Assembly: GCA_963668495.1 (NCBI GenBank)
Contig: OY764545.1
Location: 558,001-622,000, forward strand
DNA from: Oleispirillum sp963668495
GTDB lineage: Bacteria; Pseudomonadota; Alphaproteobacteria; Rhodospirillales; Rhodospirillaceae
DNA length: 64,000 nt
Reading direction: 5' to 3'
Shown: in pieces, positions 48,309 to 57,878 of the stretch
How positions within the stretch are numbered: the stretch's first letter is position 1
Layout: each line of letters begins with the position of its first letter
Translations under genes and position numbers: made by a program
The notes under the pieces: generated by a model
Database searches by the model: none
The model's input: the letters and a program-made list of their open reading frames with translations, nothing else
What the model was told of the DNA's origin: nothing

Positions 48309-50426
48309 TTATGCCGGTTGAATTTCTTCGCCGGTTTCCTGATCGACCTGCTTCATGGACAATTTGACTTTGCCACGGTCATCAAAGCCCAACAGCTTGA
48401 CCTTAACAGTGTCGCCCATTTTCACCACATCGCCCGGATGATTGACGCGGGTCTGTGCCATTTCAGACACGTGGACCAGACCATCACGGCTGCCCATGAA
48501 GTTCACGAACGCACCGAAATCCAGAACCTTCACCACTTTACCGGTGTAGATCACACCAACTTCCGGTTCTGCGGTGATGCCTTTGATCCAATCGATCGCT
48601 TGCTTCTGCGCGTTCGCATCAACGGCGGCGACACGAATGGTGCCATCGTCTTCGATGTCGATTTTACAGCCTGTGGTTTCACAGATTTCGCGAATCACCT
48701 TACCACCGGAACCAATCACGTCACGGATTTTGTTCTTCGGAACGGTAAGGGTTGTGATTTGCGGTGCGTTGCCATTGACTTCGCTGCGGGATGTATCCAT
48801 TGCCTTAGCCATTTCGCCAAGGATATGCAGACGACCGTCACGAGCCTGACGCAGAGCAATTTCCATGATTTCCTTGGTAATGGATGTAATTTTGATATCC
48901 ATCTGCAAGGAGGTAATGCCATTTTCCGTACCGGCAACTTTGAAGTCCATATCACCAAGGTGATCTTCATCACCCATGATGTCGGACAACACAGCAAAGC
49001 GGTCGTCTTCCTTAATCAGACCCATGGCGATACCAGCAACCGGGCACGGCAGCGGCACACCTGCATCCATCATGGACAAAGATGACCCACACACAGTTGC
49101 CATAGAGCTGGAACCGTTGGATTCGGTGATCTCGGAAACAATACGAATGGTGTACGGGAAATCTTCGGCTTTCGGCAACAGCGGCTTAACTGCGCGCCAT
49201 GCCAACTTGCCGTGACCGATTTCACGACGGCCCGGAGAGCCCATACGACCTGCTTCACCAACGGAGTACGGCGGGAAGTTGTAGTGCAGCATGAAGTTAT
49301 TGCGGTATTCGCCTTCAAGTGCATCAACGATTTGTTCGTCTTGCCCGGTGCCCAGAGTGGTTACGACCAGACCTTGGGTTTCGCCACGAGTAAACAAAGC
49401 GGAACCATGTGCGCGCGGCAAAATGCCGACTTCACATTCGATCGGACGAATTTGCTCACCGGTACGACCATCAATACGTACGCCGGTATCCAAAATTGCA
49501 TTTCGGACAACGTCAGCTTCCATATCTTCGAAGATCGACTTGGCGTTGGCTTCGTCAACCGTGGTTTCGTCCAACAGGGCGATACCTTCGGCGCGGACAG
49601 CTTTAACAGCGTCCTGACGTTCCAATTTTGCCTTAATGCTGTAAGCTTCGGCGAATTTTTCTTTCAGGCCCAATTCGTTGAATTTGGCGCGAGTGATTTC
49701 AAATTCCGGTGCTTCCGCCAGCAGTTCGCGCGGTTCTTTCGCGCATTCTTCTGCCATGGAGATGATCAGGTCAATCACCGCTTGGAAAGCGTCGTGACCA
49801 AAATTCACTGCACCCAGCATGACGTCTTCGGATAGTTGGTTGGCTTGGCTTTCCACCATCAGCACGCCTTCGCGCGTACCGGCAACCACCAAATCCAGTT
49901 CAGAGACTTTGGTGTCATTGACAGACGGGTTCAGTACATATTCACCGTTCTGGTAGCCAACGCGGGCAGCGCCAATCGGGCCAAGGAACGGCAGACCGGA
50001 AATGGTCAATGCTGCAGAAGCACCGATCAGGGACACGATGTCCGGGTCATTTTCCATATCGTGGCTCAGAACCGTACACACGATTTGGGTTTCGCACTTG
50101 TAACCTTCGGCAAACAGCGGACGGATCGGACGGTCGATCAAGCGGCTGACCAGAGTTTCATTTTCGGACGGACGACCTTCACGTTTGAAAAAACCACCCG
50201 GAATCTTACCGGCAGCGAAGGCTTTTTCTTGATAGTTCACGGTCAGCGGGAAGAAATCCTGCCCCGGTTTCGGTGCTTTTGCACCCACAACCGTACACAA
50301 AACAGTGGTTTCACCCAGAGTTGCCATAACGGCGCCGTCGGCTTGGCGAGCGACCTTGCCGGTTTCCAGCACCAGCTTGCGACCACCCCAGTCCATTTCA
50401 CGACGAGTCACATTGAAAAGAGACAT
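48309..50426 (-). CDS. pnp: Polyribonucleotide nucleotidyltransferase (PNPase)
   Basis: A 705-residue phosphorolytic 3'-5' exoribonuclease. Two RNase PH domains (about residues 12-230 and 310-545) flank a helical domain. They are followed by a KH domain (IRDVIGSGGKVIREI) and an S1 domain (GVIYTGKVVKVLDFGAFVNF). Catalytic features GSSSMATVCGSSLSMMDAGV, quoted in parts as SSSMATVCGSSLSMMDAG, are intact. It degrades mRNA in the degradosome and can add tails. The ATG is preceded by a leader of about 190 bases with three hairpins, which suggests RNase III/PNPase autoregulation as in enterobacteria. Confidence 0.97.
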   Translation of the reverse strand: MSLFNVTRREMDWGGRKLVLETGKVARQADGAVMATLGETTVLCTVVGAKAPKPGQDFFPLTVNYQEKAFAAGKIPGGFFKREGRPSENETLVSRLIDRPIRPLFAEGYKCETQIVCTVLSHDMENDPDIVSLIGASAALTISGLPFLGPIGAARVGYQNGEYVLNPSVNDTKVSELDLVVAGTREGVLMVESQANQLSEDVMLGAVNFGHDAFQAVIDLIISMAEECAKEPRELLAEAPEFEITRAKFNELGLKEKFAEAYSIKAKLERQDAVKAVRAEGIALLDETTVDEANAKSIFEDMEADVVRNAILDTGVRIDGRTGEQIRPIECEVGILPRAHGSALFTRGETQGLVVTTLGTGQDEQIVDALEGEYRNNFMLHYNFPPYSVGEAGRMGSPGRREIGHGKLAWRAVKPLLPKAEDFPYTIRIVSEITESNGSSSMATVCGSSLSMMDAGVPLPCPVAGIAMGLIKEDDRFAVLSDIMGDEDHLGDMDFKVAGTENGITSLQMDIKITSITKEIMEIALRQARDGRLHILGEMAKAMDTSRSEVNGNAPQITTLTVPKNKIRDVIGSGGKVIREICETTGCKIDIEDDGTIRVAAVDANAQKQAIDWIKGITAEPEVGVIYTGKVVKVLDFGAFVNFMGSRDGLVHVSEMAQTRVNHPGDVVKMGDTVKVKLLGFDDRGKVKLSMKQVDQETGEEIQPA

Positions 50427-50469
50427 TTAGTAAATCCTTTGGGTTTTCTTCGGGATAACCCTCAATCCC

Positions 50470-50606
50470 GCACCGCCCTTTGCGGTGCTCTTTGATCCAT
50501 AACGTACGTACAAGCGAGGGGGCTTCAGGGTATCACAACTGATCAGGGAATGAAGCCCACACTACATATATGCAAATCGGTGGAACACCCATGGCATTCC
50601 ACCGAT
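50470..50606 (-). promoter_or_regulatory. Structured rpsO-pnp intercistronic region (three hairpins)
   Basis: Hairpin A is 50576-50606 (ATCGGTGGAA with TTCCACCGAT), just after rpsO and terminator-like. Hairpin B is 50520-50558 (GGGCTTCA with TGAAGCCC). Hairpin C is 50470-50488 (GCACCGC with GCGGTGC). In Escherichia coli the same intercistronic region is cut by RNase III and controls pnp mRNA decay. Here the order and location agree, but the sequences are not compared. Confidence 0.6.
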
Positions 50607-50618
50607 CCGGTCTTTTGA

Positions 50619-50888
50619 TTAACGGCGCAGACCAAGCCGTTCAATCAGGGTAGTGTAGCGGCTAACTTCCTTACCCTTAACGTAGTCGAGCAAGCGACGA
50701 CGCTGACCAACCATCACCAGAAGACCACGGCGGGAATGGAAATCCTTTTTGTGGGTTTTCAGGTGTTCGGTCAGGTTAACAATCCGTTCGGACAGAACTG
50801 CAATTTGCACTTCCGGCGAACCAGTGTCGCCTTCGTGGGTTGCGAATTCTTTGATCAGCTCTTGCTTGCGCTCTTGAGTAATCGACAC
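50619..50888 (-). CDS. rpsO: 30S ribosomal protein S15
   Basis: An 89-residue protein that matches S15 throughout, including GSPEVQIAVLSERI, HLKTHKKDFHSRRGL and RRRLLDYVK. It binds the 16S central domain early in 30S assembly. The start codon is GTG with GGAG 7 bases upstream, a little unusual for a ribosomal protein gene. It follows truB by 12 bases. Confidence 0.97.
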   Translation of the reverse strand: MSITQERKQELIKEFATHEGDTGSPEVQIAVLSERIVNLTEHLKTHKKDFHSRRGLLVMVGQRRRLLDYVKGKEVSRYTTLIERLGLRR

Positions 50889-50900
50889 CGATTTTCTCCA

Positions 50901-51839
50901 TTAGTTGGAATGATCATGTATAACGCGCACGGGTTTCAGCCGTCCGGCCTCCGCACGCGCAATGGCAATCAGCTTGTCTCCACACATGGCCCGTAAAACC
51001 GGAACAGTGGACATATCAGCGGGACAGTTTGACCGCTGCACAATCGGCAGCAACGCCAAGGACTGTCCATGATGCAGCTGACGGGCTTCGACTTCGGTCA
51101 AGGCCAGCGCCGGGATGTCGTCCAGCGCGGTCACGACAGAGTGTAGAAGCCCTGAAGTTGGCGCACTATGCCCGAGGGACACAAGTTTATCCAGTGAAAT
51201 CGCATGGGCTTCGGTAAATGGTCCGCACCGTGTTCGGCGCAAAGCCGACACATGCGCAACCGTCCCAAGAGCCGCTGCAATATCACGCGCCAAGGATCGG
51301 ATATAGGTACCTTTGCCGCAATCTGCCGTAAATATTGCATGATCTGCGTCAGGCATTTCTTCAAGGCGAAGATCATAGACCGTCACCTCGCGTGGTTTCA
51401 TTTCCGGTTCCTGCCCATCCCGCGCCAAATCATAGGCACGTGCGCCCTGAATCTTGATGGCGGAATAGCGCGGCGGAATCTGCTGTATGTCACCAATAAA
51501 ACCCGACAAGACCGCGCGAATCGACGCTTCATTAGGCCGGATGTCAGAGGTTGCAATCACATCGCCCTCCACATCATCTGTCGCCGTCGCAACTCCCCAG
51601 CGGGCAGTAAAGCGATAGGACTTCCGCCCATCCATGACGAATGAAACGGTTTTGGTGGCCTCGCCAAAGGCAATGGGCAAAATCCCCGTCGCAAGCGGGT
51701 CCAGAGTCCCGCCATGCCCAGCCTTGTTCGCATTGAATGCACGCCGGACTTTCGCCAGTGCAGTTGTTGAGCCCATGTCATAGGGCTTATCCAAAACAAA
51801 CCAGCCGTCTATTTGATCACCGCGCCGTTTTCGCGCCAT
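50901..51839 (-). CDS. truB: tRNA pseudouridine-55 synthase
   Basis: A 312-residue enzyme. The catalytic Asp lies in AGHGGTLDPLATGILP. Other TruB motifs are FVLDKPYDMGSTTAL and GTYIRSLARDIAAALG. It makes pseudouridine 55 in the T-loop of tRNAs. A C-terminal PUA-like region is present. It lies between rbfA and rpsO, the standard order. Confidence 0.96.
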   Translation of the reverse strand: MARKRRGDQIDGWFVLDKPYDMGSTTALAKVRRAFNANKAGHGGTLDPLATGILPIAFGEATKTVSFVMDGRKSYRFTARWGVATATDDVEGDVIATSDIRPNEASIRAVLSGFIGDIQQIPPRYSAIKIQGARAYDLARDGQEPEMKPREVTVYDLRLEEMPDADHAIFTADCGKGTYIRSLARDIAAALGTVAHVSALRRTRCGPFTEAHAISLDKLVSLGHSAPTSGLLHSVVTALDDIPALALTEVEARQLHHGQSLALLPIVQRSNCPADMSTVPVLRAMCGDKLIAIARAEAGRLKPVRVIHDHSN

Positions 51840-51935
51840 ACAGCACCCTGTCGATTCATTTCACGCGGGGGCAAACCCGCAACCGCATAGGGGCACAGGC
51901 ATACTACCCGTGCCCAATTCCAGTCCTGACCTTAA

Positions 51936-52343
51936 TCAGTCATCTTCTTGGTCGGCCTCAAGCTCATCACCACGATTAAGGTCGCGGGCCACTTCCGGGC
52001 GGCGCAAGACTTCATCAATGTGGCTGGCCTCGTCGAAACTGTCATCCGCAAGGAACTTCAGCTTCGGGGTATATTTCATTTTGATTTTACGTGCGATCAG
52101 CTTGTTGAGATATCCGGCATTGCGGCGCAGAGCCTCCAGCACTTCTTCCAAGCGCAACCCACCAAGAGACATGACAAACGCCGTGGCATGGCGCATATCC
52201 GGGCTGACCCGAACCTCGGAAACCGTCACCGGAACCGTATCCAGCACCGAATCATGCATTTCACCGCGTTCCAAAGCCTGTGCCAGAATGTGGCGAATTT
52301 CTTCACCGACACGCAACTGACGCTGAGACCGTTCCTGTGCCAT
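51936..52343 (-). CDS. rbfA: Ribosome-binding factor A
   Basis: A 135-residue protein with the RbfA KH-like fold. It shows VSEVRVSPDMRHATAFV and the acidic C-terminal tail common to the family. It assists late maturation of the 30S 5' end. It lies 71 bases after infB in the conserved nusA-infB operon. Confidence 0.95.
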   Translation of the reverse strand: MAQERSQRQLRVGEEIRHILAQALERGEMHDSVLDTVPVTVSEVRVSPDMRHATAFVMSLGGLRLEEVLEALRRNAGYLNKLIARKIKMKYTPKLKFLADDSFDEASHIDEVLRRPEVARDLNRGDELEADQEDD

Positions 52344-52413
52344 GTTTCACCTTCCATAAAAGAAAAATGGAGCGGTCGCGCACAAAGCGCGCCGCCCCAA
52401 TTTCAATACCGTC

Positions 52414-55002
52414 TTACAAGGAAACAGCGATTTCCTCGATTTCGTAGCACTCGATCACATCACCGACCTGAATGTCGTTGTAGTTCTCGAAGGACATGCC
52501 GCACTCGTACCCTTCACGGACTTCTTTCGCGTCGTCCTTGAAGCGTTTGAGTTGGCTGAGCGACCCTTCGTGGATGACAACGTTGTCACGCAGCAAGCGA
52601 ACCTTCGCACCACGACGAACGATGCCTTCGGTGATCATACAACCAGCCACACGACCAACTTTGGTAATGTTGAAGGCTTGGCGGACTTCCGCGTACCCGA
52701 TGAACTTCTCGCGCAGTTCCGGTGCCAACATACCGGTCAGAGCGTTTTTCATGTCTTCCGCAACATCATAAATGATGGAGTAGTAGCGGATTTCCTGATT
52801 CTCACGACGGGCCAAATCGCGGGCCATGGCATTGGCACGCACGTTAAAGCCGATAATCAAGGCTTTGGATGCGTTGGCCAAAGTCACGTCGGACTCGTTG
52901 ATACCACCCACGGCAGAGTGCAGAATCCGAACCTTGACGTCGTCGTTGCCGATTTTTTCCAAAGTTCCGACCAGAGCCTCGACCGAACCTTGCACGTCGG
53001 CCTTGACCACCACCGGGAATTCCTGAATTTCGCCGGCCTTGATCTGCGCGAACATCTCTTCCATGGAAGAGCGTGCGCTCTTGACCTGCATGGCTTCACG
53101 TTCTTTGCGCTGACGGTACTCGGCAATTTCACGAGCTTTTTGCTCATGCTCAAGCACGGCAAAGTCATCACCTGCACCCGGCGTACCTTGGAAACCGATA
53201 ACCTCGACCGGAGTCCCCGGACCTGCGGATTTCAGTTTTTGTCCACGGTGGTCGGTCATGGCACGCACACGGCCCCATTCCTTACCGCCAACAAAGATAT
53301 CACCGATGTTCAAAGTACCGCGTTGGACCAGAACCGTGGCAACAGAACCACGCCCAGTTTCCATACGCGCCTCAACGATCACACCTTGTGCTTCACGATC
53401 CGGGTTTGCTTTCAGTTCCAGCAATTCGGCTTGCATCAGGATGGCTTCTTCAAGACCTTCCAGATTCAAACGCTGTTTTGCGGACACTTCGACACACTGC
53501 ACATCACCGCTCAGGCTTTCCACGATAATTTCGTGTTGCAACAGTTCCGTACGAACCCGATCCGGATCGGCGCCCGGCTTATCGATTTTGTTAATGGCGA
53601 CAATGATCGGCACTTTCGCAGCTTTCGCATGGCGAATGGCCTCCACTGTTTGCGGCATGATGCCGTCATCAGCAGCCACAACAAGGATCACGATATCGGT
53701 CACGCTGGCACCACGGGCACGCATTGCCGTAAAGGCTTCGTGACCGGGGGTATCAATGAAGGTAATGCGATCACCGCTGGCGACCTGCACCTGATACGCA
53801 CCGATATGCTGAGTAATCCCACCGGCTTCGCCAGCGGCAACATCGGTTGACCGCATTGCATCCAGCAAAGAGGTTTTACCATGGTCAACGTGGCCCATAA
53901 CCGTCACCACGGGCGGACGAGCCAGCATGGATGCCGGGCTGTCATCCACAGATTTGATGACATCCTCAATATCGGAATCCGCCACGCGTTTGATGCTGTG
54001 ACCGAATTCAGAAATCACCAACTCTGCCGTATCGGCATCAATGATCTGGTTGATGTTCACCATGACGCCCATTTGCATCAAGGCTTTGATCACATTTGCA
54101 CCACGTTCTGCCATCCGGTTGGCAAGATCCTGAACGCTAATGGTTTCCGGCACGACAACTTCGCGGACGATTTTTTCCTGCGACTTGTTCTTTGCCATCT
54201 GTTTTTGGCGTTCTTTTTCCCGCGCACGGCGCACGGAAGACAAGCTGCGACCACGTTCTTCGCGATCCTCATCAGACAGGGCAGCCGTAATCGTCAGCTT
54301 GCCGGAACGGCGACGCTGACCGCCACCTTTCTTCGGAGCCGGGACTTTCGGCGCAGGGGCTGCAACAACACCGCCTTTGGCAGGCTTACGGCGACCCTTG
54401 GCGTCCTCATCCGATGCATCAGCCTCATCCTCTTTGGGTGCTGCTTTTTTGATCGGTTTTTGGGCTTTACGCGTATCCTGAACCTTAGCTTCGCCGTCGA
54501 CATTTCCGCCGCTTTTGGCCGCACGTGCTGCAGCCTCAGCAACTTTTTCTGCTTCTTCTGCTGCTTTGCGTTTGGCGTCTTCTTCGGCTTTGCGTTTGGC
54601 CTCTTCCTCAGCCTGACGCTTGGCTTCTTCTTCAGCCTGACGACGTGCTTCTTCTTCTGCCTGCTCGGCCTGACGCTTGGCTTCTTCTTCAGCCTGGCGC
54701 TTGGCATCTTCGATTGCCTGACGCTTGGCTTCTTCTTCAGCCTTACGAGCTTCCTGCAAGACACGCAGACGTTGGGCCTTTTCCTGATTGGTCAACAGAC
54801 CATCATCAGCATCCCTGCCGCCATTACGTCCATTGGTAGAGATCGAGCGTTTCCGCCGGACTTCCACTTTGACCTCTTTGGAACGGCCATGTGAGAAGCT
54901 CTGGCGAACACGGCCTTTCTCGACCGTCTTTTTCAACTCCAGAGTCTTTTTGCCCAAGGACAAAGGAGCTTTCTTTTCGTTATCCGTAGTATCGTCCGCC
55001 AT
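52414..55002 (-). CDS. infB: Translation initiation factor IF-2
   Basis: An 862-residue GTPase. The N-terminal ~260 residues are a charged Lys/Glu/Ala coiled coil made of tandem AKRQAEEE-type repeats (about residues 85-160). The G domain motifs are GHVDHGKTS, DTPGHE and NKIDKP, followed by the beta-barrel and fMet-tRNA-binding C-terminal domains. It recruits initiator tRNA to the 30S subunit. I chose the ATG at 55002 (AGGG 5 bases upstream); a GTG precedes it in frame. The conserved order nusA-ylxR-infB-rbfA is kept. Confidence 0.97.
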   Translation of the reverse strand: MADDTTDNEKKAPLSLGKKTLELKKTVEKGRVRQSFSHGRSKEVKVEVRRKRSISTNGRNGGRDADDGLLTNQEKAQRLRVLQEARKAEEEAKRQAIEDAKRQAEEEAKRQAEQAEEEARRQAEEEAKRQAEEEAKRKAEEDAKRKAAEEAEKVAEAAARAAKSGGNVDGEAKVQDTRKAQKPIKKAAPKEDEADASDEDAKGRRKPAKGGVVAAPAPKVPAPKKGGGQRRRSGKLTITAALSDEDREERGRSLSSVRRAREKERQKQMAKNKSQEKIVREVVVPETISVQDLANRMAERGANVIKALMQMGVMVNINQIIDADTAELVISEFGHSIKRVADSDIEDVIKSVDDSPASMLARPPVVTVMGHVDHGKTSLLDAMRSTDVAAGEAGGITQHIGAYQVQVASGDRITFIDTPGHEAFTAMRARGASVTDIVILVVAADDGIMPQTVEAIRHAKAAKVPIIVAINKIDKPGADPDRVRTELLQHEIIVESLSGDVQCVEVSAKQRLNLEGLEEAILMQAELLELKANPDREAQGVIVEARMETGRGSVATVLVQRGTLNIGDIFVGGKEWGRVRAMTDHRGQKLKSAGPGTPVEVIGFQGTPGAGDDFAVLEHEQKAREIAEYRQRKEREAMQVKSARSSMEEMFAQIKAGEIQEFPVVVKADVQGSVEALVGTLEKIGNDDVKVRILHSAVGGINESDVTLANASKALIIGFNVRANAMARDLARRENQEIRYYSIIYDVAEDMKNALTGMLAPELREKFIGYAEVRQAFNITKVGRVAGCMITEGIVRRGAKVRLLRDNVVIHEGSLSQLKRFKDDAKEVREGYECGMSFENYNDIQVGDVIECYEIEEIAVSL

Positions 55003-55041
55003 CACTACCCTGATCTATCTTCATCGCGCCATGATTGACGC

Positions 55042-55671
55042 CTATTCGTCTTCCACTTCGCAATATGCCGCGTACCGCGCCATATCCCGAGCAATGCGTT
55101 TTCCAAGAGGGCACGCATCCACCCAAACGTGAACCGCCCGTTCCCGGGCAAAGGGCAACCCCAGTTCGTCCGCCGTCAAGGCTTCCGCAACCTGCTGCAC
55201 CATTTTTTCCGACCGCCGGACATGAGCTGCAATTTTCTGCCGCCCATCGGCTTTGCCGTCCTTCGCCGTAATCAGATACCCCGATCGGGTGCCTATAGCC
55301 GCCGCCACCTTGTCAAAGCCACATATGGCTTTGCCGGAACGCCGCGCCAGTCCCAATCCGTTCTGACAACGCTGCAACAGCAACCGTCCAATCAGATCGG
55401 CTAAATCATCCTGTACCTTCACCGCACGACGTGCGCCACGGTGAAAAGCCTTACGTTTGATCGCCGTTTCTACCACATCCCGGCGCGCACTCAACCAAAA
55501 TCCCCGCCCCGGCAGTTGTTCATCCAAATCAGGGACAACCTGATCTTCGGGTCCGACCACGAAACGGAGCAGGCCGATCTTGGATTGGCTATCCCCCAGC
55601 ACCAAACATCGGCGCTGGGATGATGTATCCGTATCTGCCTGATTTTCAGGCGTTTTAGGCGTCTTCGCCAT
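55042..55671 (-). CDS. YlxR-type RNA-binding protein (DUF448) with C-terminal L7Ae-like domain
   Basis: A 209-residue protein. The YlxR domain (about residues 15-100) has RRCLVLGDSQSKIGLLRFVV and GRGFWLSARRDVVETAIKRKAF, here given in halves (GRGFWLSARRD, VETAIKRKAF). The C-terminal half (about 110-190) resembles the L7Ae/YlxQ fold (LIGRLLLQRCQNGLGLARRS), a fusion typical of alphaproteobacteria. The ATG at 55671 overlaps the nusA end by 17 bases; the longer frame to 55767 is inside nusA. Its place between nusA and infB suggests a role in RNA or ribosome biology. Confidence 0.88.
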   Translation of the reverse strand: MAKTPKTPENQADTDTSSQRRCLVLGDSQSKIGLLRFVVGPEDQVVPDLDEQLPGRGFWLSARRDVVETAIKRKAFHRGARRAVKVQDDLADLIGRLLLQRCQNGLGLARRSGKAICGFDKVAAAIGTRSGYLITAKDGKADGRQKIAAHVRRSEKMVQQVAEALTADELGLPFARERAVHVWVDACPLGKRIARDMARYAAYCEVEDE

Positions 55672-57196
55672 CGACTTCGGCTGCCTCGTCTTCTTCGGCG
55701 AACCAATGCGCACGTGCGGCCATGATGATCTCGTTCGCGGTATCTTCGTCCAAATCATCGGACCCAAGAATTTCGATCAATTCATCGCTCGCCAAGTCAG
55801 CCAGATCATCCAGAGTTTTGACTCCGGCTTCACCCAACTTCACCACGCGCAACGGATTCAAGCCTTCATGCGCCGCCAATTCGTCCGTCACACCCAAAGC
55901 AATACGACGATCCAGAGCTTCGCGGTCGCGCTGTTCCAGATATGCCAAAGCACGGCTTTGCAGTTCCAAGGCAACTTCGTCGTCAAAACCTTCGATATCG
56001 CCCAAATCCTGTGTCGGAACGTAGGCGACTTCCTCAAGCGAGGTAAAACCTTCGTTGATCAGCAAGTGTGCGATCACATCATCCACATCCAATGCTTCGA
56101 TGAACATGGTGGACCTTGCTTTCACTTCTTCGTGACGACGGTCGGATTCTTCCTGTTCGGTCAGGATATCAATATCCCAGCCCGTCAACTGTGAAGCCAA
56201 ACGGACATTCTGCCCACGACGACCGATAGCGAGGGACAATTGGTCATCAGGAACCACAACTTCAATACGGTTGGTTTCCTCATCCATCACCACTTTCGCG
56301 ACTTCAGCCGGAGCCAATGCATTCACAATGAAGGTCGCCGGGTCTTCAGACCACTGGATAATGTCGATCTTCTCGCCTTGCAGCTCACCGACAACTGCCT
56401 GCACCCGAGACCCGCGCATACCAACACAGGCACCGACCGGATCAATGGAGTGGTCATTGGACAATACGGCAATTTTTGCACGAGACCCCGGATCACGGGC
56501 CACGGACTTGATTTCGATAATGCCGTCATAAATTTCCGGCACTTCCGAAGCAAACAGCTTTGCCATGAATTGCGGATGTGTCCGGGACAGGAAAATCTGC
56601 GGTCCGCGTTGTTCCTGACGCACGGACATAATATATGCCCGCACCCGATCACCGGTGCGGAATGTTTCGCGCTGGATCAATTCGTCGCGGCGCAGCATGG
56701 CTTCCGCACGACCAAGATCAACATAGACATTGCCAAACTCAACCCGCTTGACCACGCCGTTAACCACTTCACCGGTCCGATCCTCAAATTCTTGGAACTG
56801 ACGCAGACGTTCAGCATCACGCACACGTTGAACAATAACTTGCTTCGCGGTCTGCGCGGCAATTCGCCCGAAGTCGATAGGCGGCAACGGATCAACAATA
56901 AACTCACCGACCGGAACATCGTAACCACGCACTTTTGCCTCTGCCGGCGTCATCTGTACGTTTTCGTCTTCAATTTCTTCGACGATTTCGATGTACCGGG
57001 CCAAGCGAATCTCGCCGGTCTTGCGGTCAATGTTTGCGCGAATATCGTAGTCATGACCATATTTGGAGCGTCCTGCCTTCTGAATGGCAGATTCCATGGC
57101 CTGGATGACCTCATCACGATCAATCCCCTTATCACGCGCAACCGCATCGGCTACTTGAAGCAATTCGGGGCGTGGCATCGCCGCTGTACGTTCCAT
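55655..57196 (-). CDS. nusA: Transcription termination/antitermination factor NusA
   Basis: A 513-residue protein. The order is the RNA-polymerase-binding N-terminal domain (1-130), S1 (135-200), KH1 and KH2 (about 210-350, with CVGMRGSRVQAVVGEL and AIGRRGQNVRLASQL), and two C-terminal helical acidic repeats. It modulates pausing, termination and rRNA antitermination. GGAAGG precedes the ATG. It lies 29 bases after rimP and overlaps the YlxR gene. The operon leader contains a terminator that NusA itself might influence. Confidence 0.97.
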   Translation of the reverse strand: MERTAAMPRPELLQVADAVARDKGIDRDEVIQAMESAIQKAGRSKYGHDYDIRANIDRKTGEIRLARYIEIVEEIEDENVQMTPAEAKVRGYDVPVGEFIVDPLPPIDFGRIAAQTAKQVIVQRVRDAERLRQFQEFEDRTGEVVNGVVKRVEFGNVYVDLGRAEAMLRRDELIQRETFRTGDRVRAYIMSVRQEQRGPQIFLSRTHPQFMAKLFASEVPEIYDGIIEIKSVARDPGSRAKIAVLSNDHSIDPVGACVGMRGSRVQAVVGELQGEKIDIIQWSEDPATFIVNALAPAEVAKVVMDEETNRIEVVVPDDQLSLAIGRRGQNVRLASQLTGWDIDILTEQEESDRRHEEVKARSTMFIEALDVDDVIAHLLINEGFTSLEEVAYVPTQDLGDIEGFDDEVALELQSRALAYLEQRDREALDRRIALGVTDELAAHEGLNPLRVVKLGEAGVKTLDDLADLASDELIEILGSDDLDEDTANEIIMAARAHWFAEEDEAAEVDGEDA

Positions 57197-57225
57197 AGCG
57201 TCCTTCCGGAATTGTGGCTTCGGCC

Positions 57226-57741
57226 TTATTGGCCTTCGCTCTCTTGGCTATTTTGTTCGGCTTGTGCTGCCGCAATCAATTCGTCGGTCAACACCAGCTT
57301 GGCTCGTGCAAAATTGTGGAATCCAATGGCTACATCGCCCCCCTCATCAAGGGTCATGGCGATATCACCATCATCGGTCAACCCAAGCAACCGCCCGCGA
57401 TACCGTCGACGCCCATCCACCGGCATGGTGGTTTCAAGCTTGATAATATACCCGGCAAAACGGGTAAAATCATCACGACGCGTTAAAGGGCGGTCCAGTC
57501 CCGGGGAACTGACCTCCAGATTGTATTGGCTGGAAATCGGGTCTTCGACATCCAAAAGGGCAGACACCGTGCGGCTGATATCCGCGCAGTCTTCAACCGT
57601 CATGTCCTTACGATCTGCACGCTCTGCCATAATTTGGAGCGTCTTTGTGGTATTGCCCGTGTACTGCACGCGCACCAGTTCGTAACCCATATCGGTGAGC
57701 GACGGCGTTATCATGTCCGCCACGACCTTTGTCACATCCAT
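57226..57741 (-). CDS. rimP: Ribosome maturation factor RimP
   Basis: A 171-residue protein. Family motifs are GYELVRVQYTG, DCADISRTVSALLDVEDPI, quoted in parts as DCADISRTVSALL, and YNLEVSSPGLDRPL. RimP helps assemble the 30S subunit. It is the first gene of the rimP-nusA-ylxR-infB-rbfA-truB-rpsO-pnp operon. The leader in front of it has a terminator hairpin and a duplicated AACGCAGGAA. Confidence 0.96.
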   Translation of the reverse strand: MDVTKVVADMITPSLTDMGYELVRVQYTGNTTKTLQIMAERADRKDMTVEDCADISRTVSALLDVEDPISSQYNLEVSSPGLDRPLTRRDDFTRFAGYIIKLETTMPVDGRRRYRGRLLGLTDDGDIAMTLDEGGDVAIGFHNFARAKLVLTDELIAAAQAEQNSQESEGQ

Positions 57742-57784
57742 AGAAATCTCGATTTCCTGCGTTTAAAATTCCTGCGTTCACACA

Positions 57785-57813
57785 AACAAAAAAAGCGGGC
57801 CACCGGCCCACTT
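57785..57813 (-). terminator. Terminator/attenuator in front of rimP
   Basis: On the minus strand AAGTGGGCC and GGCCCGCTT pair along 9 bp with loop GGT (one G-T pair), followed by TTTTTGTTTG. It ends about 45 bases before the rimP ATG. It either ends the trmB transcript or attenuates the rimP operon. Confidence 0.85.
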
Positions 57814-57843
57814 CCGTATTCAGGCCCCAAGCCCAATAACAAG

Positions 57844-57878
57844 AATGTGCGCACCAAATGTATAGAAGTGCGCACATT
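57844..57878. promoter_or_regulatory. Paired GTGCGCAC palindromes around a possible -10 element
   Basis: AATGTGCGCAC and GTGCGCACATT are 11-bp inverted arms separated by 13 bases. Each contains the perfect palindrome GTGCGCAC (57847-57854 and 57868-57875), centred 21 bp apart, about two helical turns. Between them on the minus strand lies TATACAT, a good -10-like hexamer for the rimP operon. It could also fold as a hairpin after trmB. Confidence 0.5.

Noticed and set aside
52552..53850. 432-codon frame antisense to infB
   Set aside because: It mirrors the IF-2 G domain; composition is typical of an antisense shadow and infB is certain.
54540..54760. Tandem repeat in infB as a possible mobile or satellite repeat
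   Set aside because: It encodes the AKRQAEEE-type coiled-coil repeats normal for the IF-2 N-terminus.
56240..57685. 481-codon frame antisense to nusA and rimP
   Set aside because: It spans two conserved genes on the opposite strand and shows no domain.
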